Origin: an uncultured Bacteroidia bacterium
GTDB lineage: Bacteria; Bacteroidota; Bacteroidia; Bacteroidales; Prolixibacteraceae
DNA length: 10,637 nucleotides
NCBI GenBank assembly: GCA_903859795.1
Contig: CAIOOC010000626.1
Coordinates: 1-10,637 of the forward strand
Direction of reading: 5' to 3'
The notes below the pieces were generated by a model that did not search any database, was not told the origin of the DNA, and saw only the letters and a program-made list of their open reading frames with translations. Each line of letters opens with the position of its first letter. The first letter of the stretch is position 1. Position numbers and translations under genes: made by a program. Positions 6,243 through 10,637 of the stretch are shown piece by piece.

Positions 6243-6250
6243 TGTGTAAT

Positions 6251-6317
6251 CGGTAAATAACAATGCACAGTTTTCGGTAAATAAGAATACACAGAATTTG
6301 GTAACAATGGTGCACAG
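6251..6317 (+). repeat. three tandem IS21 end repeats
   Basis: The units start at 6251, 6275 and 6299, exactly 24 bases apart. The first two are CGGTAAATAACAATGCACAG and CGGTAAATAAGAATACACAG, 18 of 20 identical. The third, TGGTAACAATGGTGCACAG, is diverged and one base shorter. Multiple spaced repeats at the terminus are a known property of IS21-family ends and are the expected binding sites of the IstA transposase. Only this one end is preserved. Confidence 0.7.
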
Positions 6318-6318
6318 T

Positions 6319-6354
6319 TTTCTTTTCATTTGGGCATGCCCAAATGAAAAGAAA
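6319..6354. repeat. perfect 36-bp palindrome
   Basis: The sequence is its own exact reverse complement from 6319 to 6354, centred on GCATGC (6334-6339) with arms beginning TTTCTTTTCATTTGGG. It has no loop bases in the linear palindrome. It sits between the IS end repeats and the istA start. Transcribed RNA would form a long hairpin that could stop read-through from outside promoters into the transposase gene; it could also be a protein-binding site. A T run follows the hairpin on neither strand. Confidence 0.8.
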
Positions 6355-6363
6355 GTCAACTTT

Positions 6364-6384
6364 ACCGGGGTACTAAAACCCGGT
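6364..6384 (+). promoter_or_regulatory. hairpin just before the istA start codon
   Basis: ACCGGG (6364-6369) is the inverse of CCCGGT (6379-6384), with a nine-base loop. It ends four bases before the istA ATG at 6389, so in mRNA it would cover the ribosome-binding region and limit translation. Together with the palindrome upstream it could restrain transposase production. The pairing is visible; the role is inferred. Confidence 0.4.
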
Positions 6385-6388
6385 TATT

Positions 6389-7087
6389 ATGAACCAATAT
6401 CTTAATAAGTTGATCATGTACCATGAGATTCACAAAATGAACCGAGAAGGGTTCTCAAAATCAAAAATCAGCCAATATCTGGTTGTCAACCGCCGCACGG
6501 TGAACCGTATTTTGTCGATGGATGAGATGCAGTTTGAAGCGTTTCTTGAGTCACTATCCCAAAGAACTAAGGAATAATCCGTTTATGAAGATTGGGTGAA
6601 AGCCAAACTTGAGATGTACCAGGAAACCTCTGCCGCTCAAATGCACGACTGGTTAATGGAGCATTTTCCAAATTTCCCCGGGGTAACAGCCAAAACAGTT
6701 TACAACTTCGTGATGTGGGTTCGCCAGAAACATCATCTGCCACAAACCAGGCCAATACGTGAATACAATGCAGTTGAAGAACTTCCATACGGGTTACAGG
6801 CTCAGGTAGACTTTGGACAATACAACATGCGTGACGGGTTGGCTAAGCGGGTAAAAGTCTGGTTCTTTGCCATGTCGCTGTCCCGTTCACGGTATAAATA
6901 TATTTTCTTCTCAGATATACCCTTTACCAGCCATACGGCTATTGTGGCACACGAGAAGGCATTTTCATTCTTTAATGGAATCCCGGATCAGATTGTTTAT
7001 GACCAGGACAAACTGTTTCTCACAGACGAAAACAGGGGTGATCTGTTACTGACAAGTGCATTTAAGGATTACTGCAGGGAGCGTAAG
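6389..7087 (+). pseudogene. istA: istA transposase, 5' part with internal stop
   Basis: The frame begins MNQYLNKLIMYHEIHKM with an N-terminal helix-turn-helix (SKSKISQYLVVNRRTVNRIL), then hits TAA at 6575-6577. The same frame resumes directly with SVYEDWVKAKLEMYQ, so this is a point nonsense change, probably of a Leu or other codon, and not a frameshift. Downstream are TAKTVYNFVMWVRQKHHLP, then the DDE catalytic domain start QVDFGQY (first Asp, codon near 6809) and IVYDQDK (second Asp). The frame loses similarity after CRERK at about 7087. The catalytic Glu and C-terminus are missing. IstA of this type is normally about 500 residues, so under half remains. It cannot encode a working transposase. 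Confidence 0.88.
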
Positions 7088-7517
7088 GTTAGATATTATT
7101 CTTCGTTGATGAAAGGCAAGTCCTCGCTCTGCAATAATTCTAAAAAAGGTTTCAAATTTGTGATTTTGCAGTTTTTAATTCTTGCTCCTTTTCGTAGTCA
7201 AGTTGCAATATAATGCTGTCTTCTATGGCAACCACAAACATTGTCGCAGGCTGTTGAAAAATATAGCTGTTATAATCGGTAATCCACCAATCTTCAATTG
7301 CAAAACTTATCGTGTGGTCTTGTCCCTCGTCTGCCACGACATAAGCACGAAAAGCCCCTTTAAAGACGTAATTCCTATGCTTTGCTGTAAAATTTGGTTG
7401 AACAATAAATTGTCGTTTTTTAATTTTCACTTCTTTGAAGCAAGAACTAAAAAGTTCCTTTTCTTCTTCTGTCAGTTTTACAAACTTGTCAATGTTAGAG
7501 GTTATTTTGTTTGTCAT
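7088..7517 (-). pseudogene. Crp/Fnr family regulator, frameshifted and truncated
   Basis: The ATG at 7517 opens a frame for the N-terminal cyclic-nucleotide-binding-like domain of a Crp/Fnr protein: FVKLTEEEKELFSSCFKEV, YVFKGAFRAYVV, HTISFAIEDWWITDYNSYI and DSIILQLDYEKEQEL. It reaches a TGA at 7152-7154. Shifting one base at a run of five T on plus (7172-7176; AAAAA on the coding strand) restores the family reading: LKLQNHKFETFFRI and then RIIAERGLAFHQRRIISN. Family similarity then runs into the IS remnant near 7088. The HTH domain is missing; full-length members are about 190 residues. It is therefore a double-broken gene. Bacteroidota members of this type often stand beside SDR or similar genes, which fits the SDR fragment on the other side of the IS. 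Confidence 0.85.
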
Positions 7518-7564
7518 TTAGTCAACTGTTGATGTTTTTCATTGTTATTAATAGTTTGATATAT
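7518..7564. other. short leader region upstream of the Crp/Fnr gene
   Basis: This AT-rich stretch lies between the regulator's start codon and the start of the family I repeat. I see no convincing TAnnTTTG box or operator in it. Confidence 0.25.
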
Positions 7565-7696
7565 AACGTTTTGCAGTTACAATAAGTTAGCGATTTCGAA
7601 GCACGTTATTGTCTGCCACCACTGTACTTGATACGAAGAACAAAGCTTCATTTGACCACTGAACCGCCAATTTCTTGTAGGTGCTGTTAGCGGTAG
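7565..7696. repeat. palindromic ~130-bp repeat, family I copy A
   Basis: The left end AACGTTTTGCAG (7565-7576 region) and right end GTGCTGTTAGCGGTAG (7681-7696) match the left and right ends of copy B at 8316-8445. The middle shares shorter blocks such as CACTnnACTTnATA, AAAGC and TTGAACC/CTGAACC. Internal structure is visible: GCAG (7573-7576) plus CAATAA (7580-7585) pair with TTATTG (7606-7611) plus CTGC (7613-7616). GTTAGCG occurs twice, at 7586 and 7686, exactly 100 bases apart. It begins 21 bases past the stop of the UDG gene. It is a candidate cassette recombination site or a mobile non-coding repeat. Confidence 0.6.
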
Positions 7697-7717
7697 TTTT
7701 ATATATCGTCATTGATA

Positions 7718-8290
7718 TCAACTTAAAATAGTTTGTACTTGTTTTTTTAACTCTGGTAAAACTTTTTGTCCGAACCATTCATTTTTTGCTTGCCAAATAT
7801 TGTTTCTTGGTGAAGGATGTGGTAACGGAAAGTAATTAGGTAAATAGGTCTTGTAATGGTGAACAGTTTCGGTCAGGGTGCTTTTTGCTTTGTCGCCTAA
7901 ATAATAGTTTTGAGCATATTGTCCAATAAGTAAAACGAGTTTTGCGGCAGACATTAACGTCAATAATTTATCGTGCCACAATGGTGCACATTCGGGTCGT
8001 GGTGGCAAGTCCCCAGTTTTGCCAGTGCCAGGATAACAAAACCCCATTGGCATTAAAGCAATAATATCGGCATTATAAAATATTGATTTGTCGATACCTA
8101 ACCAGTTTCGTAAATTGTCTCCGCTTTTGTCGTTCCAAGGAATTCCTGTATTATGAACTTTTCGACCCGGTGCTTGTCCAATGATAATAATTTTACTATT
8201 TGAACTTGCTGCTAAAATAGGATTGACACCATCTTTAAGATAATGTACACACTCTTTACAATTTCTTATTTGTCTTAGAAGTTTATCCAT
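7718..8290 (-). CDS. uracil-DNA glycosylase family protein
   Basis: From the ATG at 8290 the product is 190 residues. It carries motif A as IIIIGQAPGRKVHNTG (35-49) and motif B as LPHPSPRNN (156-164) with His158, the two signatures of the UDG superfamily (COG1573-like). Four cysteines, CKEC (11, 14), Cys85 and Cys101 with 16-residue spacing, sit where family 4/5-type enzymes hold a 4Fe-4S cluster. It would remove uracil or other damaged bases from DNA or act on a related substrate. A TTG start at 8317 is possible but would reach into the repeat and precede the conserved N-terminus. A TAATTTTG -7-like box lies at 8303-8310. As a single gene with a family I repeat on both sides, it looks like a self-contained unit. 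Confidence 0.88.
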   Translation of the reverse strand: MDKLLRQIRNCKECVHYLKDGVNPILAASSNSKIIIIGQAPGRKVHNTGIPWNDKSGDNLRNWLGIDKSIFYNADIIALMPMGFCYPGTGKTGDLPPRPECAPLWHDKLLTLMSAAKLVLLIGQYAQNYYLGDKAKSTLTETVHHYKTYLPNYFPLPHPSPRNNIWQAKNEWFGQKVLPELKKQVQTILS

Positions 8291-8302
8291 TGTTCTATTT
8301 TT

Positions 8303-8310
8303 CAAAATTA
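8303..8310 (-). promoter_or_regulatory. possible -7 box of the UDG gene
   Basis: On the minus strand the bases read TAATTTTG, a full match to the Bacteroidota -7 consensus TAnnTTTG, 12 bases before the ATG at 8290. No clear TTG -33 box lies about 20 bases upstream, so the leader would be short and the promoter weak or spurious. Confidence 0.3.
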
Positions 8311-8315
8311 CCGTC

Positions 8316-8445
8316 AACGGTTTGCAGATCGGTGAAGGCGGGGCTTTTTAGCATTAAAGTTCCTTCGGAGTGCACTACACTTATAAGAAAAACTGTCATG
8401 CAAAGCATTGAACCCTAGCTTTTGCCAATGTGCTGTTAGCGGCAG
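8316..8445. repeat. palindromic ~130-bp repeat, family I copy B
   Basis: The left end is AACGGTTTGCAG (8316-8327) and the right end TGCTGTTAGCGGCAG (8431-8445), followed by a run of T. Ends are nearly identical to copy A, with 11 of 12 matching on the left and 15 of 16 on the right from position 8430. The interior has diverged more but keeps the same order of short blocks and the same overall length. It lies 3' of the beta-lactamase-like gene (stop at 8491) and just upstream of the UDG gene. This is the same position relative to its 5' gene as copy A has to the UDG gene. Confidence 0.6.
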
Positions 8446-8490
8446 TTTTTTTTCGTTTCATTCTAAGTCAAATATTCAGCATCCGAATTG

Positions 8491-9534
8491 TTATTTCGAT
8501 TGTTTATGTAGAATCCTAAGTATACGGTTATATACAACCTCCAATGTCGTCCAAGAGTTTCCACCGCTTGTATTCACGAACATAATGACTATTGTATCAA
8601 TATCCTTGTAATATCGTGCAATACTCGAATACCCAGGCAACAAACCAGTATGTTCGTACACATAGATGGAGGAATAAATAGCCTGTTCATCATCATTTAA
8701 TAATGAGCCATCATTTAATGCTCTCAAAAAGATTCCGACATCTTGTGCAGTCGCAACCATTGAACCTCCGGGGCAAACATAATTCTGCGTTTTTAAATCT
8801 CCATCAAATCCAATGTAATAGCCGCTGACCACCCCTCTTGAGTCCGCCTCGTTGAGCAAACCATATGTATGTGTTAAACGATGAGTATCCAAGATTTCTT
8901 TTTTTATATATTGTTGATGGCTGTAGCCCAATATTTTATCGAGAATATTACCAATCAACAGGTAGTTTGTATTGGAATAGCAATAACGACTGTCTGGCTT
9001 AAAATCAGCAGGTTTATCTAATACTAACTTTAGAAACTCATTGGAGCTTGTCGGCAAATTAGACCAAGGTAATTTAGGGTCATCAATGAAATCGGGAATG
9101 CCACTTCGATGTTGAAGCATCATTCTCAGTGTAATTTGATTTGCATTTTCAATTCTTCCAGTCAATTCGGGCAAATAATAAGCAAGAGTTTTATCCAAAG
9201 ACAAACTTTTGTTAATAATCAATTTAGTGGCAGCAACGACAAGATACAATTTGCTGATACTGGCAATTTTAAACAATGCTTGTGGATTTGCTGGGATTTT
9301 GTTCTCCCGGTTTTTCCAGCCAGAAGAATAAAATTCAGGCTCTCTACCTTTTTTATCTATATAAACAATAATACCGTCAAGATGATGATTAACTGCATTG
9401 TCAACTTGTTCCTGAACAGAATCGGGTAATGGTGCTGCCCATACCCATAAAGCGTCCCAAGGTGCAAATGCCACCGTGCAGATTATCGCTACGATGGGTA
9501 TAATTATTTTAAGTAGTCGTTTTGTAAGTTTCAT
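8491..9534 (-). CDS. class C beta-lactamase-like serine hydrolase (S12 family)
   Basis: The 347-residue product has an N-terminal hydrophobic segment (about 9-24) that is either a signal peptide or membrane anchor, so it acts outside the cytoplasm. The penicillin-binding serine fold is shown by SISK (92-95, catalytic Ser92 and Lys95), YSN (186-188, the YxN motif) and HTG (295-297, the KTG-equivalent). Supporting marks are ITLRMMLQHRSGIPDF (134-149), NTNYLLIGNILDKILG (188-203) and CPGGSMVATAQDVGIFL (254-270). The family includes AmpC beta-lactamases, D-Ala-D-Ala carboxypeptidases and esterases; HTG in place of KTG is common in non-AmpC members, so true beta-lactam resistance is not implied. 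Its start lies 65 bases downstream of higA and may be co-transcribed with it. Confidence 0.88.
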   Translation of the reverse strand: MKLTKRLLKIIIPIVAIICTVAFAPWDALWVWAAPLPDSVQEQVDNAVNHHLDGIIVYIDKKGREPEFYSSGWKNRENKIPANPQALFKIASISKLYLVVAATKLIINKSLSLDKTLAYYLPELTGRIENANQITLRMMLQHRSGIPDFIDDPKLPWSNLPTSSNEFLKLVLDKPADFKPDSRYCYSNTNYLLIGNILDKILGYSHQQYIKKEILDTHRLTHTYGLLNEADSRGVVSGYYIGFDGDLKTQNYVCPGGSMVATAQDVGIFLRALNDGSLLNDDEQAIYSSIYVYEHTGLLPGYSSIARYYKDIDTIVIMFVNTSGGNSWTTLEVVYNRILRILHKQSK

Positions 9535-9599
9535 TTATTGAATTTGCGATGAACTCTCACTCTCAAATTACTACTATACTCTGCTACCAATCGTACTTT

Positions 9600-9974
9600 T
9601 TATCTTATTAATTGATAATCACCAATTAATAATTTTGGAGACAAGTTTAGTTTTTGAGTTAAATTTCGTATCATCTCCACTGTTAGTTTTCTCTTGCGGT
9701 TAAGAATCTCCGATACTCTACTTTTACCACCAATTGCATCAACTAAATCAAGTTGCTTTAATTGCATCTCTTCCATTCTAATCTTAATTGCCTCAATTGG
9801 GTCAGGCTCATCAATTGGATAATGTTTTTTTTCGTATTCATCAAGCATTAATCCCAGGATATCAGCTTCGTCGCTATCAGGTGTCCCAATCTCCGCATCA
9901 AAAATTAACTCAAGACGTTGTAATGTTATTCTATAATCCAATTCTGTCCTTATCGGTTTAATGTTCATAATCAT
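9600..9974 (-). CDS. higA: HigA-type antitoxin, Xre family
   Basis: The 124-residue product has an acidic N-terminal half (EIGTPDSDEADILGLMLDEYEKKHYPIDEPDPIEAI) that matches the toxin-binding part of long HigA proteins. A C-terminal Xre helix-turn-helix follows: RMEEMQLKQLDLVDAIGGK, then SRVSEILNRKRKLTVEMIRNL and LNLSPKLLIGD. The start codon overlaps the higB stop as ATGA (9971-9974), a translational-coupling arrangement; a second Met two codons later is also possible. HigA binds and neutralises HigB and represses the operon by binding upstream of higB. The toxin-first gene order is the usual one for higBA. Confidence 0.9.
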   Translation of the reverse strand: MIMNIKPIRTELDYRITLQRLELIFDAEIGTPDSDEADILGLMLDEYEKKHYPIDEPDPIEAIKIRMEEMQLKQLDLVDAIGGKSRVSEILNRKRKLTVEMIRNLTQKLNLSPKLLIGDYQLIR

Positions 9975-10276
9975 ACATTTAAAATTGTGTTTGCATCAAT
10001 TTTATCATAATCACTGTGCGTTCCTATGAACCGAACAAAAATCCATTGTTTCTCAAAGTTAAACTTTACTACCATTCTGTAAGAGTTACCTTTTATATTG
10101 AAAACAATTCGACGGTCTTTCAATATACTCGCGTTTATATAAGTCTGTTTAACAGCATTGGGTGTCCTCCAATCAGAATTCATGGCTGTGTCGTACCAGG
10201 TCTTCAAATACTGCTCAGTATCAGGGTGTTTCTCCCAATACTCTTTCAGTGTACTTTTTGCAAAGATTCTCTCCAT
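9971..10276 (-). CDS. higB: HigB-type toxin, mRNA interferase
   Basis: The 101-residue product carries the HigB_toxin family pattern: WRTPNAVKQTYINASILKDRRIVFNIKGNSYRMV (34-67) and FVRFIGTHSDYDKIDA (80-95), the C-terminal signature of these ribosome-dependent RNases. The basic Arg/Lys and His residues of this core are the likely catalytic set. Length is normal and the ATG at 10276 fits. It forms an operon with higA through an ATGA overlap. Upstream on minus a TATTTTTG box (10296-10303) matches TAnnTTTG. The unit sits between the two types of repeats and the beta-lactamase gene, consistent with a toxin-antitoxin stabilising an accessory region. Confidence 0.92.
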   Translation of the reverse strand: MERIFAKSTLKEYWEKHPDTEQYLKTWYDTAMNSDWRTPNAVKQTYINASILKDRRIVFNIKGNSYRMVVKFNFEKQWIFVRFIGTHSDYDKIDANTILNV

Positions 10277-10295
10277 TCAAATACTCTTATCAATG

Positions 10296-10303
10296 CAAAA
10301 ATA
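10296..10303 (-). promoter_or_regulatory. possible -7 box of the higBA operon
   Basis: On the minus strand the bases read TATTTTTG, matching TAnnTTTG, 19 bases before the higB ATG. A -33 element near the right distance is poor (TTC in place of TTG). The AATTCGCAATT-like sequence just upstream (10310-10320 region) could be part of a HigA operator. Confidence 0.35.
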
Positions 10304-10360
10304 GAAACAAATTCGCAATTCGGGAACTTTTATACGGAAAACTTTTTTTGTGTGGTTGGT

Positions 10361-10487
10361 AACGTTCCACGGCTACCCGCAGGCAGGAGTTATTATACTA
10401 ATTTCCTTTATTGCAATATTTTAAACTTTTTAATTTCTTTTATGGCGGGCAATAGAACCCTAATGCGGGTAGGTGATGTTGTGGCGC
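10361..10487. repeat. palindromic ~130-bp repeat, family II copy 2
   Basis: This copy matches 2667-2800 in order and length. It has a perfect 9-base inverted repeat: CTACCCGCA (10373-10381) against TGCGGGTAG (10464-10472), with an outer CCAC (10367-10370) and GTGG (10481-10484) pair, enclosing about 80 AT-rich bases. It begins AACGTT and ends TGATGTTGTGGCG. It lies 13 bases past the stop of the partial HTH gene and about 85 bases upstream of higB. The hairpin with long loop and paired ends is the general shape of a cassette recombination site. Confidence 0.6.
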
Positions 10488-10499
10488 GTAATTAACCTG

Positions 10500-10637
10500 T
10501 TATAAGAATGTCAGACCGATTTTCTTATTAAGTCCTTTCTCGAAAATCCTAATCAGTGTTGAAAGTTGAATATTACCTTTTGCATTTTCAATTTTAGAAA
10601 TGTAGCTTTTTTTAGTGCCTGCTTTTATTGCAAGTTG
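10500..10637 (-). CDS. partial Xre-type HTH protein (3' end), likely antitoxin
   Basis: The gene runs off the right edge; its last 45 residues and TAA (10500-10502) are visible. The sequence QLAIKAGTKKSYISKIENAKG is a standard Xre helix-turn-helix, followed by NIQLSTLIRIFEKGLNKKIGLTFL. A C-terminal HTH ending soon after this helix is typical of antitoxins partnered with HigB/RelE-type toxins, whose gene would lie upstream outside the window. It could also be a lone small regulator. The toxin-antitoxin reading is inference from type and context. Confidence 0.8.
   Translation of the reverse strand, partial: QLAIKAGTKKSYISKIENAKGNIQLSTLIRIFEKGLNKKIGLTFL

Larger units (their letters stand above)
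6243..7087 (+). mobile_element. IS21-family insertion sequence remnant
   Basis: The left boundary is set where the SDR frame stops, at a TG dinucleotide (6243), as expected for IS21 tips. Three direct repeats follow at 24-base spacing, then a perfect palindrome, then the 5' half of istA. The element stops within istA near 7087 where a Crp/Fnr reading frame on the other strand begins. The rest of istA, all of istB and the right end are missing. It is therefore immobile. Neither a right end nor a target duplication can be seen, so the loss probably came from a deletion that also removed flanking gene sequence. Confidence 0.85.

Noticed and set aside
6246..6359. N-terminal extension of the SDR fragment into the IS to an apparent Met
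   Set aside because: The extra residues are encoded by IS end repeats and the palindrome, with no SDR similarity; the real N-terminus is lost.
8291..8317. TTG start for the UDG gene giving nine more residues
   Set aside because: It would begin inside the family I repeat end; the ATG at 8290 precedes the conserved cysteine motif and is preferred.
7565..8445. Direct call of the repeats as classic attC sites
   Set aside because: The ends share only the AAC and GTT cores; the following bases do not fit RYYYAAC and GTTRRRY, so I report them as repeats with a cassette hypothesis only.
9109..9429. Plus-strand open frame of 106 codons
   Set aside because: It is antisense to the serine hydrolase gene, with no domain signature.
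10016..10495. Long plus-strand open frame of 159 codons
   Set aside because: It lies opposite higB and the family II repeat, has no recognisable protein features, and the minus strand gene is clearly coding.
1..10637. CRISPR array, tRNA, rRNA or integron integrase
   Set aside because: No short regularly spaced repeats, no tRNA-like cloverleaf, and no tyrosine recombinase motifs were found on either strand by eye.

Overview
The window looks like an accessory stretch of a low-GC Bacteroidota chromosome (Sphingobacteriales/Cytophagales/Flavobacteriia-like). This rests on the gene families present (HxlR with SDR, PhnB-type VOC, DUF2975, HigB-HigA with toxin first, Bacteroidota-type IS21 istA), the weak Shine-Dalgarno sites, and -7 boxes of the TAnnTTTG type in several upstream regions. 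No rRNA, tRNA, CRISPR array or integrase gene is visible. Nearly all genes lie on the minus strand.

Layout. 1-254: no confident gene, only a possible IS-like end and a short beta-barrel-like reading frame. 275-2646 (minus): single-domain cupin, isoprenylcysteine-methyltransferase-like membrane enzyme, small lipoprotein and DUF2975 membrane protein. 2667-2951: a palindrome-rich repeat region. 2952-5573: an electrophile/aromatic-type metabolic module, with VOC protein, YgiD/DODA-type extradiol dioxygenase and SDR oxidoreductase on minus, and a divergent HxlR regulator on plus. The SDR/HxlR gap holds a symmetric palindrome that reads as a promoter on both strands. 5574-5918: convergent intergenic DNA with hairpins. 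5919-7517: a wrecked locus. The C-terminal half of a second SDR gene and the N-terminal part of a Crp/Fnr-family regulator (with its own frameshift) flank a broken IS21-family remnant. That remnant has three 24-bp-spaced end repeats, a perfect 36-bp palindrome, and an istA with an in-frame stop and no 3' end. 7565-9534: two single-gene units, a uracil-DNA-glycosylase-family gene and a class C beta-lactamase-like serine hydrolase gene, each followed by a copy of the same ~130-bp repeat. 9600-10276: a higB-higA toxin-antitoxin pair. 10361-10487: a second copy of the repeat seen at 2667. 10500-10637: the 3' end of another Xre-type HTH gene that runs off the window.

The most interesting pattern is the set of two families of ~130-bp repeats (7565/8316 and 2667/10361, with a possible short relative at 3483). 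Each sits just 3' of a minus-strand accessory gene. They share an AAC-type left end and a TGTT-type right end, and inverted repeats are visible inside them. Co-oriented, functionally unrelated small genes (toxin-antitoxin, VOC, UDG, lipoprotein, beta-lactamase-like) separated by such elements resemble an integron-like gene-cassette array. No intI is in view and the core sites do not match the classic attC consensus well, so this remains a hypothesis.
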